DNA of 64,000 nucleotides from Ruegeria discodermiae (GCF_030758345.1 NZ_JAVAMO010000003.1:62001-126000); one strand, 5' to 3'; counted from the first letter of the stretch, positions 37,828-47,142 are shown. Program-made: numbers and translations. The notes: generated from the letters alone by a model not told the origin.

Positions 37828-39093
37828 TCAAAGCCACGCAGGTATGGTATCGCGGTTTATCATTTCGTCAAAGGTCGGGCGTGGGCGAATAACCGCGAAT
37901 TGATCCTCATGCACCAGAACTTCGGGGATCAGGGGGCGCGTATTGTATTCGCTGGACATCACCGCGCCATAAGCCCCGGCACTGCGAAAGGCCACCAGAT
38001 CGCCCGCAGTGAGCTTGGGCATGTTGCGCTGTTTGGCAAATGTGTCACCACTTTCGCAAACGGGCCCCACGATGTCATAGGGCTGCTGTTCCGCACCCGG
38101 TGCAGTTTCGATCACCGGCACGATATCGTGATAGGCCTCATACATGGCGGGCCGGATCAGGTCGTTCATGGCGCCATCCAGGATCAGGAAATCGCGACCC
38201 TCGCCCGATTTCACATAGATCACCTTGGACACCATCAGCCCGGCATTGCCCGCGATCAGGCGGCCCGGCTCGATCTCGATCTCGCAGCCCAGATGACCCA
38301 CGGTGCGTTTGATCAGCGCGCCGTATTCCACCGGCAATGGGGGCGCTTCGTTAGAGCGCGCATAAGGAATGCCCAGCCCCCCGCCCAGATCGAGACGGCG
38401 GATACTGTGACCTTCGCTGCGCAGCTGCTCGGTCAGTTCAGCGACTTTCCTGTAGGCCAGCTCGAACGGCGCAAGCTCGGTCAGTTGCGAGCCGATATGC
38501 ACGTCGATGCCGATCACCTCAAGCCCCGGCAGCGAGGCCGCCAGCGCATAGACTTCGGAAGCCCGCGCAATCGGAATGCCGAACTTGTTCTCCGATTTAC
38601 CAGTAGCGATCTTGGCATGGGTCTTTGCATCGACATCCGGATTCACGCGTATTGTGATGGGTGCCGTCACCCCCAATTCCGAGGCGATGGCGCTGACTAC
38701 CTGCATCTCGGGCTCGGATTCGATGTTGAACTGCCTTACACCGCCACTCAGCGCCGTGCGGATTTCCGCTGCCGTCTTGCCGACGCCGGAAAACACGATC
38801 CTGTCGCCGGGTACACCTGCTGCTTTCGCCCGCAGATACTCCCCTTCCGAGACCACATCCATCCCCGCGCCTGCCTGCGCCAGCGTCTTCAGGATCGCCT
38901 GATTGCTGGCCGCCTTCATCGCGTAACAAACCAGATGCTCGGTTCCCTCCAACGCCTCGTCAAACAGTCGGAAATGGCGCAGGAGCGTGGCAGTGGAATA
39001 GACATAGAACGGCGTGCCCACCGCAGCGGCAATCTCGGCCAGCGGCACATCTTCGGCATAGAGGCTGCCGTCGCGATAAAGAAAATGATCCAT
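37828..39093 (-). CDS. lysA: Diaminopimelate decarboxylase
   Basis: A 421-aa PLP enzyme that decarboxylates meso-diaminopimelate to L-lysine. The PLP lysine is in YAMKAASNQA near 58; HIGSQLTEL and GGGLGIPY bind substrate and phosphate; EPGRLIAGNAG, the Cys of CESGDTFAKQR and the C-terminal YGAVMSSEYN complete the dimer active site. ATG at 39093. In many alphaproteobacteria lysA directly follows argH and a small lipoprotein gene; here three extra genes lie between. Confidence 0.97.
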   Translation of the reverse strand: MDHFLYRDGSLYAEDVPLAEIAAAVGTPFYVYSTATLLRHFRLFDEALEGTEHLVCYAMKAASNQAILKTLAQAGAGMDVVSEGEYLRAKAAGVPGDRIVFSGVGKTAAEIRTALSGGVRQFNIESEPEMQVVSAIASELGVTAPITIRVNPDVDAKTHAKIATGKSENKFGIPIARASEVYALAASLPGLEVIGIDVHIGSQLTELAPFELAYRKVAELTEQLRSEGHSIRRLDLGGGLGIPYARSNEAPPLPVEYGALIKRTVGHLGCEIEIEPGRLIAGNAGLMVSKVIYVKSGEGRDFLILDGAMNDLIRPAMYEAYHDIVPVIETAPGAEQQPYDIVGPVCESGDTFAKQRNMPKLTAGDLVAFRSAGAYGAVMSSEYNTRPLIPEVLVHEDQFAVIRPRPTFDEMINRDTIPAWL

Positions 39094-39267
39094 GCGCCCG
39101 CGCTTAGACTGAAATGCGTTGCAGGATCAATGGGGTTGTTGCGCCTGTACTGATCTGCTCTTTCACAGATCGCTGAACCTTCGAAACCGGAGCGGTCATT
39201 CAAAGATGGTACGTCGAACGACAAGTAGGAGCGTGGTCATCAAGTATCCGGGGCTATGAAGGAATGA

Positions 39268-39303
39268 CGCCGCCACTCAAGAGCCCGCTCTCAAGTGCGG
39301 CGA
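39268..39303. repeat. Long imperfect inverted repeat downstream of the 132-aa gene
   Basis: Two arms of about 16 nt (39269-39284 and 39287-39303), each containing a CACT(C)AAGAGC-like core, are nearly complementary with a one-base bulge and one mismatch. It lies in the 216-bp gap between lysA and the 132-aa gene. It could be a terminator without a T run or a mobile-repeat remnant. Confidence 0.4.
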
Positions 39304-39309
39304 TCAATA

Positions 39310-39708
39310 TCAGCCATCACCGGGATAGAGCGTTATCCTCAAAGATGTCTTGAGCGCGGCCATTCTCGAAATAGTGTCCACACTTAGTCCCTGGTTGAAG
39401 CCCACAGGCGCATCTCCGAGATCGTAGGCCGCATTGAATTCACGCAGCTTGCACTGCTCAAATGCTCTTCGTTCTTGCTCGGGAAGGCTCTCCAAAATGT
39501 TGAGCATGGCGACAATGGTGGTTTCAACATCCACCCAAAAACAGTCATCCTCTTCGCCAATGATCCCCAAAACTGTGGTCCAATCACCGTCTCCATTCTG
39601 ATGAGTGCCCAGAACCATCATGCCAGCGGCTTCCAGCTTCTGGTTGAGACCATCAAGCGGAACGGTTGAGATAAGGTCCAGATCGGTGTTTCTGTATCTG
39701 GTTTTCAT
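39310..39708 (-). CDS. 132-aa protein of unknown function
   Basis: A 132-aa acidic cytosolic protein beginning MKTRYRNTDLDLISTVPLD, with EQCKLREFNAAYDLGDAP in the middle and SLRITLYPGDG at the end. ATG at 39708 is preferred over TTG at 39738 because a GGGGT stretch precedes it. The build (small, acidic, all alpha/beta, next to an ankyrin protein gene) resembles immunity-type proteins, but no toxin gene is adjacent. It was not matched to a named domain. Confidence 0.75.
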   Translation of the reverse strand: MKTRYRNTDLDLISTVPLDGLNQKLEAAGMMVLGTHQNGDGDWTTVLGIIGEEDDCFWVDVETTIVAMLNILESLPEQERRAFEQCKLREFNAAYDLGDAPVGFNQGLSVDTISRMAALKTSLRITLYPGDG

Positions 39709-39751
39709 GCAACACCCCACAAACCGGTACCTTGCCAACTCGAAAGCACAG

Positions 39752-40150
39752 TCATGTCGCCTTCCTTAAGACCTTCGCGGCATCCAGACACCCGCGGTCA
39801 ATGGCAGTGTCCAATGGGGTCTTGCCTGCTTCGCATTTCGCGCGCGGATCCGCTCCGGCATCAAGCAGTTTTTGAATCATTTCTGCATCGTTCCTGAAGG
39901 CTGAAACATGCAGCGGAACATATCCAAGGTCCCCAACGGCGTTTACATCAGCTCCGGCTTGAATGAGCGCCAAGGCCGAGTAGCGCTCTGTGTTATAAAG
40001 CAAACAGTGCAGCACGCCGTCGCCATCCGCTCCTCGGCTGTCAATCGTCAGCTTCGCTTGCCCCATTTCAGCGGGAAACATGCGCTCTGAGATCCGTTCG
40101 AGGATTTCATCCACGGTTTCACGACGTTTGAATTTGTTGCGCTTCGCCAT
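39752..40150 (-). CDS. Small ankyrin-repeat protein
   Basis: A 132-aa cytosolic protein with a basic N terminus (MAKRNKFKRRETVDEI) and about three ankyrin repeats from residue 45: DGVLHCLLYN, then ADVNAVGDLGYVPLHVSAFRN and ADPRAKCEAGKTPLDTAIDRG. Likely a protein-protein binding module. It lies 12 nt before the DUF2834 gene's stop side and 43 bp upstream of the 132-aa gene on the same strand, part of an accessory patch between argH and lysA. Confidence 0.85.
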   Translation of the reverse strand: MAKRNKFKRRETVDEILERISERMFPAEMGQAKLTIDSRGADGDGVLHCLLYNTERYSALALIQAGADVNAVGDLGYVPLHVSAFRNDAEMIQKLLDAGADPRAKCEAGKTPLDTAIDRGCLDAAKVLRKAT

Positions 40151-40162
40151 CTCTGCGGTCCC

Positions 40163-40465
40163 TCAGTGTCTGGAGCGTAGAAACAGATAGAGGGGCAGTC
40201 CGCAACTGACCCCGATGCAGAAGGTGGCAGGGATGGCGATCAGATTGATCCAAGCCCGGCGGGTGAGGACCTCAGCGATGATCCAGAGGGTCAGGGCGAT
40301 GGCCGCGATGGTCAGGTCCCAGACCAGGCCCGAACTTGCCGCATTGGCGTGCCAGGCATCCGCCATCGCAAAAAGGTCAAAGCCGTTCTCGCGGAACCAC
40401 TGCAGGAAATAGTACATCGGGTGGATCGCGCCCCAGATGGCGAGCGCGAGGAAGACAAATCTCAT
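40163..40465 (-). CDS. DUF2834 membrane protein
   Basis: A 100-aa protein with three membrane helices (about 3-24, 46-66 and 73-95) and an N-terminal block AIWGAIHPMYYFLQWFRENGFD that fits DUF2834. ATG at 40465. Cytosolic loops are short. Function unknown. It belongs to the accessory patch between argH and lysA. Confidence 0.8.
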   Translation of the reverse strand: MRFVFLALAIWGAIHPMYYFLQWFRENGFDLFAMADAWHANAASSGLVWDLTIAAIALTLWIIAEVLTRRAWINLIAIPATFCIGVSCGLPLYLFLRSRH

Positions 40466-40526
40466 GGCGATCTCCGGTTTCCGCCGCAGCTAGCGCGCCA
40501 GGCGGGATCAGCCAGTCTTTACTGGC

Positions 40527-40697
40527 TCAGAAGCCCAGATAAATGCCCAACGGCCCCTTGTTCAAACCGACGGCACCACCGACATAGCCGCCGCTGCCGC
40601 CAAAACCGCCATAAGCGTTGAGCGTTGGCTGCACCGGTTCGCCATCGGCACCGCAAGCCGCAACTGCCAATAAAGCAAGAATGCAGAGTTTTCTCAT
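40527..40697 (-). CDS. 56-aa Gly-rich lipoprotein
   Basis: Read from the sequence: a 56-aa product with a lipoprotein signal ([15 protein letters not shown]; lipobox VAAC, lipidated C15) and a Gly-rich mature part containing GGFGGSGGYVGGAVG and ending GIYLGF. The start overlaps the stop of the preceding lipoprotein gene (ATGA). Export and lipidation are well supported by the motif; function is unknown. Confidence 0.75.
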   Translation of the reverse strand: MRKLCILALLAVAACGADGEPVQPTLNAYGGFGGSGGYVGGAVGLNKGPLGIYLGF

Positions 40698-40987
40698 AGT
40701 CCCAACCTCAATCCACCCAGGCCCAGGCCCACCCGGATCGGCGAGTTACCGACCCGCACCGATGCCGCCGGTCCCCCGGTTCCGACAGTGACCGCCGCAT
40801 TGCCGGTATCGACAACATCGACGCTCGCGCCAACGCCGCCCGTGCCCGCGCCGACATTGACGGGGCCGGAACTGGCACCAACCCCCACCGCACCACCATC
40901 CGCACCAACCGAGGCACCGACGCCGGTACTCGTCTGCTCGCAGGCAGCGAGAAATACGAGTCCGGCCAAGGCAGCGAGGTGTTTCAT
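40694..40987 (-). CDS. 97-aa Gly/Val-rich lipoprotein
   Basis: A 97-aa lipoprotein: signal [16 protein letters not shown] with lipobox LAAC, lipidated C16, then an almost entirely Gly/Val/Ala/Ser sequence with alternating [11 protein letters not shown]-type units and [14 protein letters not shown] at the end, which suggests a repetitive beta structure. ATG at 40987 overlaps the argH stop (ATGA). It occupies the slot of the small lipoprotein usually found between argH and lysA, but its sequence is unlike that short lipoprotein. Outer-membrane location is likely. Confidence 0.8.
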   Translation of the reverse strand: MKHLAALAGLVFLAACEQTSTGVGASVGADGGAVGVGASSGPVNVGAGTGGVGASVDVVDTGNAAVTVGTGGPAASVRVGNSPIRVGLGLGGLRLGL

Positions 40988-42375
40988 CCCAGAATGCCTT
41001 TCCATCTCTGAACCTGCGCGCGCACCTGAACGGGCGCAGTTCCACCATAAGATGTCCGCGAGTTTACCGAATTTTCAACTCCAAGAACACTGTAGACATC
41101 CTGCGTGATGTCGCCGTGGACCTCCTGCATCTCGGCAAGGCGCAGATCGGGCAGATCGCAGCCACGGCTTTCCGCGCGCGCCACCAGCGTTCCGGTCACG
41201 TGATGGGCATCGCGGAAAGGCAGGCCCAGAACCCGCACCAACCAGTCGGCCAGATCGGTGGCGGTGGAAAACCCGCTACCCGCCGCCGCCGCCAGGCTGT
41301 CGCGGTTGGCGGTCATGTCGCGCACCATGCCCTCCATCGCCGCCAGCGCCAGCATCCAGTTGTCAGCAGCGTCAAAGACCTGCTCCTTGTCTTCCTGCAT
41401 GTCCTTGGAATAGGTCAGCGGCAGCCCTTTCATCACCATCATCAGCGCCGTATTGGCTCCATAGATACGCCCGACCTTGGCGCGGATCAGCTCGGCGGCA
41501 TCCGGGTTCTTCTTTTGCGGCATGATCGACGAGCCGGTCGAGAAGCGGTCGCTAAGCGTGACAAACCGGAACTGCGCCGAGGACCAGATCACCAGTTCTT
41601 CGGCAAAGCGGCTGAGATGAACGGCGCAGATCGACGCGGCCGACAGGAACTCCAGTGCGAAATCCCGATCGCTGACCGCATCCAGCGAGTTGGCCGCGGG
41701 CCGATCGAAGCCCAGCGCCTTGGCCGTGATGTCCCGGTCAATCGGAAACGATGTCCCCGCCAGCGCCGCAGCACCAAGGGGCGATTCGTTCATCCGGGCG
41801 CGCGCGTCGCGCACACGGCTCAGGTCGCGCCCGAACATCTCGACATAGGCCATCATGTGATGGCCCCATGTCACCGGCTGGGCGGTTTGCAGATGGGTAA
41901 AGCCCGGCATCACCCAGTCGGCCCCGGCCTCAGCCTGTGACAAAAGCGCGCTGATCAGGGCCAGCAACCCGCTTTCGGCCGCGTCCAACTGATCGCGCAC
42001 CCAGAGCTTGAAATCGGTCGCCACCTGATCGTTGCGGCTGCGGCCTGTGTGCAAGCGGCCCGCGGGTTCGCCGATGATCTCTTTCAGCCGCGCCTCGACA
42101 TTCATGTGGATGTCTTCCAGCGCGGAGGAAAAGGTGAAATCCCCAGCTTCGATCTCTGACAAAACAGTGAGCAGCCCTTCCCGAATGGCCTCGGCGTCAC
42201 TATCAGTAATAACGCCTGTCGCGGCCAGCATCGCCGCATGGGCGCGCGACCCTGCGATGTCCTGTGCAGCCATGCGCTGATCGAACCCGATCGAGGCATT
42301 GATCGCCTCCATGATCGCGTCTGGTCCGGCGGCAAAGCGGCCGCCCCACATCTGGTTCGAGGTCGTGTCTGTCAT
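40984..42375 (-). CDS. argH: Argininosuccinate lyase
   Basis: A 463-aa fumarase/aspartase-superfamily enzyme that cleaves argininosuccinate to arginine and fumarate. [21 protein letters not shown] is the family start; the catalytic Ser lies in the signature [18 protein letters not shown] near 280. ATG at 42375 is chosen by family start; the frame stays open far upstream without similarity. It is divergent from the TlpA-like gene (26 bp between starts) and coupled to two small lipoprotein genes. Confidence 0.97.
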   Translation of the reverse strand: MTDTTSNQMWGGRFAAGPDAIMEAINASIGFDQRMAAQDIAGSRAHAAMLAATGVITDSDAEAIREGLLTVLSEIEAGDFTFSSALEDIHMNVEARLKEIIGEPAGRLHTGRSRNDQVATDFKLWVRDQLDAAESGLLALISALLSQAEAGADWVMPGFTHLQTAQPVTWGHHMMAYVEMFGRDLSRVRDARARMNESPLGAAALAGTSFPIDRDITAKALGFDRPAANSLDAVSDRDFALEFLSAASICAVHLSRFAEELVIWSSAQFRFVTLSDRFSTGSSIMPQKKNPDAAELIRAKVGRIYGANTALMMVMKGLPLTYSKDMQEDKEQVFDAADNWMLALAAMEGMVRDMTANRDSLAAAAGSGFSTATDLADWLVRVLGLPFRDAHHVTGTLVARAESRGCDLPDLRLAEMQEVHGDITQDVYSVLGVENSVNSRTSYGGTAPVQVRAQVQRWKGILG

Positions 42376-42401
42376 TGGTCTGAAAACCCTTCGGAGGGGA
42401 T

Positions 42402-42965
42402 ATGAAGAAACTGTTGCTTGCGCTCGTCTATACCGCCCTCGCTTCGGGTGCAAATGCGGCTGGCGAAGATCTGAGCACGCTGGAGCCGTTGCGCGAAGGC
42501 GATATGAAAAAGCTGGTGTTTCACCTCGAACCAAAACCTGCATCGTCCCAGAGCTTCGATCTCGCCGATGGCGCAGGCACCGCAACGCTCGCCGACTATC
42601 AGGGCAAATATGTGCTGCTGAACTTCTGGGCCACATGGTGCGCGCCCTGCCGCAAGGAAATGCCGATGCTGTCCGCGCTTCAGTCAGAATTCGGCGGTGA
42701 CCAGTTCGAAGTGCTGACGCTCGCCACCGGTCGCAACGCGCCTGCGGGCATCAAGAAGTTCTTTGGCGAGATCGGCGTCGACAACCTGCCCCGGCATCAG
42801 GACCCCAAGATGGCCGTGGCGCGGGAGATGGCGGTACTTGGTCTGCCGATCACGGTGATCATTGACCCCGAAGGCAACGAGATCGCCCGTCTGCGCGGCG
42901 ATGCCGACTGGAACTCCGACAGCGCCAAAGCCATCATTGCTGAACTGATCGCCCCCGGAAGCTGA
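42402..42965 (+). CDS. TlpA-like periplasmic thioredoxin
   Basis: A 187-aa protein with a signal peptide ([19 protein letters not shown]) and a thioredoxin-fold domain. The redox site [13 protein letters not shown] is near residue 84 (CAPC), and the cis-Pro segment [13 protein letters not shown] is near 145. It is a periplasmic disulfide reductase of the TlpA/ResA type, often serving cytochrome maturation. ATG follows GGAGGGG. It is divergent from argH. Confidence 0.93.
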   Translation: MKKLLLALVYTALASGANAAGEDLSTLEPLREGDMKKLVFHLEPKPASSQSFDLADGAGTATLADYQGKYVLLNFWATWCAPCRKEMPMLSALQSEFGGDQFEVLTLATGRNAPAGIKKFFGEIGVDNLPRHQDPKMAVAREMAVLGLPITVIIDPEGNEIARLRGDADWNSDSAKAIIAELIAPGS

Positions 42966-43032
42966 TCGGGAATCACACGACAGGTCCGGAATCTGTGGCA
43001 TACTCCCACACATCCAGCGGGGAGTATCGCGC

Positions 43033-43389
43033 GTGAAACCAATTGCCCTTTTCCTGACCATTGCCTTGACCGGGTTTGTTGCCACGACGGCAAGCGCCGG
43101 GGAGATCAAGAAAGAGAAGCAGTTCCTTGAGGAGGTTGCCGGGCGCAAACTGGTGATGGGCCATAGCTGGGTCAGGATCGCTCCCGAAGGCTCGGTAAGC
43201 GGACGGGGACCCAAAGGGGGCGAGATCACGGGCAACTGGCAATGGGACGGGCGGTATTACTGCCGCGACATCACCATCGACGCGGTGCCGCTTGCGCAGG
43301 ATTGCCAGACTGTTTCGGTCCGGGGCAATGTGGTGACCTTTACCCACAAGAAAGGCAAGGGCGTGCCTGTAAGCTGGGTGATCGAATAG
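43033..43389 (+). CDS. Small exported protein
   Basis: A 118-aa protein with a signal peptide ending near residue 22 (TTASA then GEIKKEKQ). The mature part is basic and beta-rich, with WQWDGRYYCRDITID and two Cys in YYCRD and AQDCQT that may pair. The start is GTG at 43033, preceded by GGGGAG. It follows the TlpA-like gene after 67 bp. It may be a periplasmic lipocalin-like or haem-related protein; not identified. Confidence 0.75.
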   Translation: MKPIALFLTIALTGFVATTASAGEIKKEKQFLEEVAGRKLVMGHSWVRIAPEGSVSGRGPKGGEITGNWQWDGRYYCRDITIDAVPLAQDCQTVSVRGNVVTFTHKKGKGVPVSWVIE

Positions 43390-43590
43390 CGCGGCCGCTC
43401 CGGAAAATCGCGCGAATCGGTCACAAACGCCTCTGATTTTCCCTTTATCTTTCCAAATTCCGCCAAAGACTTGCGCGATGGTTCACGGATCGCTGAAGTG
43501 CGCCTCCATTGAATACAAGCAAGTGGCGCTTACATAATCCTCACTTGAAGAGCGGCGAAATTCGTGCCGGGCGGCTGTCGCCCCGCAAAA

Positions 43591-43908
43591 ATGAAAGCTG
43601 GGATGACGATGGTCATGACGACGTCTATGCGCCTTTTTCTGTTTGCCGGATGTATAGGAATTTTCCTTGCCACTTTCGCTGTGCAGGTGCTGCCCGGCAT
43701 TCCCCTGCTCTATGTTTCCGGTCTGGGATTGATGGGTGCAGGCGCGCTGGGATGTGTTCTGGTCAGCCTGCCGCAACTCCTGACTTCGCGAAAGCCGCGT
43801 TTCCAAGAACTGCAACCGCCACGCGCGGATCACTTCGCCCCGGTCAATTCGGCAAATCAAAACACCGCCCCACTGTCCAAACGCACCGCAAAACAAATGG
43901 CGCGGTGA
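43591..43908 (+). CDS. Possible small membrane protein
   Basis: About 105 aa with two hydrophobic segments (LFLFAGCIGIFLATFAV and the Gly-rich YVSGLGLMGAGALGCVLV) and a basic C-terminal tail. Several in-frame ATG codons (43591, 43603, 43612, 43618, 43630) make the start uncertain and none has a strong Shine-Dalgarno. It is followed by the EAL gene. Confidence 0.5.
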   Translation: MKAGMTMVMTTSMRLFLFAGCIGIFLATFAVQVLPGIPLLYVSGLGLMGAGALGCVLVSLPQLLTSRKPRFQELQPPRADHFAPVNSANQNTAPLSKRTAKQMAR

Positions 43909-44011
43909 CCGGCAGGCACATGTGATGCGTCTAAAATCCACGCCTTAAGCCCCTGTTTACAGTTTTGGGCCAATGCTGTCCCGGTCTCCATGTCGCGCAG
44001 GAACCCGGGTC

Positions 44012-44851
44012 ATGATCCTGAAACGAGAACGCCGCAAGGCCGATCTGCCAGAAGGCGCCGAAAGCCCACTCGACAATGCGGTGGAACGGCGCAACAAATC
44101 CGTACTGCAGATGGCCAAGGATGCGGTCCGGCACAAACAATGTTTGCTGGCATTTCAGCCGGTGATGCAGTCCCGTACACCCAATCAGATCGCCTTTTAC
44201 GAAGGCTTCATCCGGGTCCTCGATGAAACCGGCCGGGTGATCCCCGCGCGCGAGTTCATGCCAGCAGTCGAAAACACCGAAGTGGGGCGCGACCTTGACT
44301 GTATCGCGTTGGAAAGCGGGCTTAAAACCTTGTCCAAAGCCCCCCATATCCGCTTGTCGATCAACATGTCCGCGCGCTCGATCGGGTACAGCCGGTGGAT
44401 GCGTATCCTGGAACGCTCCCTGAAACGTGACGAAGCGCTGGGGGAACGGCTGATCCTGGAAATCAATCAGGGCTCGGCAATGACGGTGCCTGAGTTGGTG
44501 ATCGATTTCATGGACCGCCTGCAGGATCTGGGCATCGCCTTTGCGCTGGACGATTACGGCGCCGATCCGGTCTCGTTCAGTCAGTTCCGCGATTTCTTTT
44601 TCGACGCCGTGAAAATCGATGGGCAGTTTGTTCGCCAAGTCAGTTCCGACACCGGCAATCAGGCCGTTGTGCGATCCCTTATCGCCCTTGCACGCGAATT
44701 CGACATGCTGATTGTGGCCGAATCGGTGGAGACCGAGGAAGACGCCCGGTTTCTGGTCGAAACGGGCGTCGATGCCTTGCAGGGCTATCTGTTTGGTGCG
44801 CCCAGCGTCAATCCGCCCTGGCAGAGCGACAGTCAGCGCCGCAGGGCCTGA
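44012..44851 (+). CDS. Stand-alone EAL-domain protein
   Basis: A 279-aa EAL-domain protein with no GGDEF, PAS or membrane part, so it is a likely cytosolic c-di-GMP phosphodiesterase. The signature is EGF (E64) instead of EAL, but the other catalytic residues appear present: N118 in SINMSARS, E150, D180-D181 in DDYGAD, K201 in KIDGQF, E237 in AESVE and Q257 in QGYLF. ATG at 44012 (MILKRERRKADL) is chosen. It could be active or a degenerate c-di-GMP receptor. Next gene is phaA after a 178-bp gap. Confidence 0.85.
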   Translation: MILKRERRKADLPEGAESPLDNAVERRNKSVLQMAKDAVRHKQCLLAFQPVMQSRTPNQIAFYEGFIRVLDETGRVIPAREFMPAVENTEVGRDLDCIALESGLKTLSKAPHIRLSINMSARSIGYSRWMRILERSLKRDEALGERLILEINQGSAMTVPELVIDFMDRLQDLGIAFALDDYGADPVSFSQFRDFFFDAVKIDGQFVRQVSSDTGNQAVVRSLIALAREFDMLIVAESVETEEDARFLVETGVDALQGYLFGAPSVNPPWQSDSQRRRA

Positions 44852-45029
44852 TCGCGGCTTGCGCGCCGCGCAACCCGGACCTGCGCAACAAAGCTACCGG
44901 TTGCTGCAATTTCAGCATTGCGCTATTGCCAATGTCAGAGCGGGGATGACCGGGCGCTCTGGGGACCAATTCAGGATCCCAACAGCGTCGAACAAGTCCC
45001 GCTGACCCTGACGGCAGAGGACTGACCAC

Positions 45030-46205
45030 ATGACAAACGTAGTAATAGCATCGGCGGCGCGCACAGGCGTCGGCAGTTTCGGCGGCTCATTTGCCAACAC
45101 GCCAGCACATGATCTTGGTGCGGCTGTGCTGGAGGCCGTGGTAGAGCGCGCGGGCGTCGACAAAGGTGAGGTCAGCGAGACCATCTTGGGTCAGGTCCTG
45201 ACCGCAGCACAGGGTCAGAACCCGGCCCGTCAGGCACATATCAATGCCGGTCTGCCACAGGAAAGCGCGGCCTGGGGGATCAACCAGGTCTGCGGGTCGG
45301 GCCTGCGGGCTGTCGCGCTGGGCGCACAACACATCCAACTGGGCGATGCAGAGATCGTGGCTGCGGGCGGCCAGGAGAACATGACGCTCAGCCCCCATGC
45401 CGCCGCACTGCGCGCCGGTCACAAGATGGGTGACATGAAATATATCGACACCATGATCCGTGACGGGCTCTGGGATGCGTTCAACGGCTATCACATGGGT
45501 CAGACCGCCGAAAACGTGGCCGAGAAATGGCAGATCAGCCGCGACATGCAGGACGAATTTGCCGTGGCCTCGCAGAACAAGGCCGAAGCCGCCCAGAAGG
45601 CGGGCAAATTCGCCGACGAAATCACGCCCTTCACGATCCAGACCCGCAAGGGCGACATCGTGATGGACAGCGACGAATATGTCCGCCACGGCGCGAACAT
45701 GGAAGCCATGGGCAAGCTGCGCCCCGCCTTCACCAAGGACGGCTCGGTCACGGCGGCCAACGCCTCCGGCCTGAACGATGGCGCTGCCGCAACGCTGCTG
45801 ATGTCGGCGGAGAATGCCGAGAAGCGCGGAATCGAGCCCCTGGCCCGGATCGCGTCTTATGCCACGGCGGGGCTGGACCCGTCGATCATGGGCGTCGGTC
45901 CAATCTATGCGTCGCGCAAGGCGCTGGAAAAAGCCGGTTGGTCGGTGGACGACCTCGATCTGGTCGAAGCCAACGAAGCTTTTGCCGCGCAGGCCTGCGC
46001 CGTGAACAAGGATATGGGCTGGGACCCCTCCATCGTGAACGTCAATGGCGGTGCAATCGCGATTGGTCACCCGATCGGCGCCTCGGGCTGCCGGGTGCTG
46101 AACACGCTGCTCTTCGAGATGAAGCGCCGGGACGCCAAGAAAGGCCTCGCCACGCTCTGCATCGGTGGCGGCATGGGCGTCGCGCTCTGCGTTGAGCGGG
46201 ATTGA
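45030..46205 (+). CDS. phaA: Acetyl-CoA acetyltransferase
   Basis: A 391-aa biosynthetic thiolase that condenses two acetyl-CoA to acetoacetyl-CoA. The nucleophile Cys is in [15 protein letters not shown] near 89; the second-half signatures [19 protein letters not shown] and [13 protein letters not shown] carry the catalytic His and Cys. It supplies both polyhydroxybutyrate synthesis and the ethylmalonyl-CoA pathway. It ends in a terminator (46228-46254), so phaB has separate expression. Upstream region has TGC/GCA inverted elements. Confidence 0.97.
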   Translation: MTNVVIASAARTGVGSFGGSFANTPAHDLGAAVLEAVVERAGVDKGEVSETILGQVLTAAQGQNPARQAHINAGLPQESAAWGINQVCGSGLRAVALGAQHIQLGDAEIVAAGGQENMTLSPHAAALRAGHKMGDMKYIDTMIRDGLWDAFNGYHMGQTAENVAEKWQISRDMQDEFAVASQNKAEAAQKAGKFADEITPFTIQTRKGDIVMDSDEYVRHGANMEAMGKLRPAFTKDGSVTAANASGLNDGAAATLLMSAENAEKRGIEPLARIASYATAGLDPSIMGVGPIYASRKALEKAGWSVDDLDLVEANEAFAAQACAVNKDMGWDPSIVNVNGGAIAIGHPIGASGCRVLNTLLFEMKRRDAKKGLATLCIGGGMGVALCVERD

Positions 46206-46227
46206 GCGGTTCCGTTACCTATCAGAT

Positions 46228-46254
46228 AGGGCGCTTTCGAGCGCCCTTTTCTTT
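46228..46254 (+). terminator. Rho-independent terminator after phaA
   Basis: AGGGCGCT (46228-46235), the stable tetraloop TTCG, then AGCGCCCT, followed by TTTCTTT. It separates phaA from phaB. Confidence 0.92.
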
Positions 46255-46383
46255 GCGCTCCAATCGCCCCTGCGACAGATTGGACGCTCCAAAACACAAT
46301 AAAACGACAGCAACATAATTGCGCATCTCGCATCAGGGCAGTAACAACATTACCAAGGCCAGATTAATTTGGAGGATCCCTCA

Positions 46384-47106
46384 ATGGCACGAACGGCACT
46401 CGTCACCGGCGGCTCACGCGGCATCGGCGCGGCAATTTCCAAGGCACTGAAAGCGGAAGGCTGCAATGTCGCCGCCACCTTTGCTGGCAACGAAGAAGCC
46501 GCCGCCGCGTTTACCGCGGAAACCGGCATCGCCACCTACAAGTGGAACGTCGCCGATTACGACGAATCAAAAGCGGGTATCGAGAAGGTCGAGGCCGATC
46601 TTGGCCCGATCGACATCGTGGTGGCCAATGCGGGCATCACCCGCGATGTACCGTTTCACAAGATGACCCCGCAGCAGTGGCATGACGTGATCGACACCAA
46701 CCTCACCGGCGTGTTCAACACGGTTCACCCGGTCTGGCCCGGCATGCGCGAGCGCAAGTTTGGCCGCGTCATCGTGATAAGCTCGATCAATGGCCAGAAG
46801 GGTCAGTTCGCTCAAGTGAACTATGCCGCGACCAAAGCCGGCGATCTGGGCATCGTGAAGTCGCTGGCGCAGGAAGGCGCCCGCGCAGGCATCACCGCCA
46901 ACGCGATCTGCCCCGGCTATATCGCGACCGAGATGGTGATGGCAGTGCCGGAAAAGGTGCGCGACTCGATCATTGCTCAGATTCCTGCAGGTCGTCTGGG
47001 CGAACCGGAAGAGATCGCCCGCTGCGTGACCTTCCTTGCCTCCGACGATGCGGGCTTTGTCAATGGCTCGACCATCTCGGCCAATGGCGCACAATTCTTC
47101 GTCTGA
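46384..47106 (+). CDS. phaB: Acetoacetyl-CoA reductase
   Basis: A 240-aa short-chain dehydrogenase that reduces acetoacetyl-CoA to (R)-3-hydroxybutyryl-CoA with NADPH. NADPH motif TGGSRGIGAAISKAL near 8; NAG at 85; the active triad Ser in ISSINGQKGQ and Tyr/Lys in YAATKAGDLG; PhaB-like C-terminal block NGAQFF. ATG at 46384 follows GGAGG, and a start five codons upstream lacks one. It has its own promoter after the phaA terminator. Products feed polyhydroxybutyrate and the ethylmalonyl-CoA pathway. Confidence 0.95.
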   Translation: MARTALVTGGSRGIGAAISKALKAEGCNVAATFAGNEEAAAAFTAETGIATYKWNVADYDESKAGIEKVEADLGPIDIVVANAGITRDVPFHKMTPQQWHDVIDTNLTGVFNTVHPVWPGMRERKFGRVIVISSINGQKGQFAQVNYAATKAGDLGIVKSLAQEGARAGITANAICPGYIATEMVMAVPEKVRDSIIAQIPAGRLGEPEEIARCVTFLASDDAGFVNGSTISANGAQFFV

Positions 47107-47115
47107 CAAACGAAA

Positions 47116-47142
47116 GAGGGCCGGTCGCTTTGACCGGCCCTC
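47116..47142. terminator. Terminator hairpin after phaB
   Basis: A perfect 11-bp stem GAGGGCCGGTC (47116-47126) with GACCGGCCCTC (47132-47142) and a GCTTT loop lies 9 bp after phaB. There is no T run on the plus side. It also follows the convergent 36-aa gene and may serve both. Confidence 0.75.

Noticed and set aside
43483-43941. 152-codon minus-strand frame around a possible small membrane gene
   Set aside because: Composition (Arg/His/Ser/Gln-rich) and absent ribosome binding site indicate a shadow.
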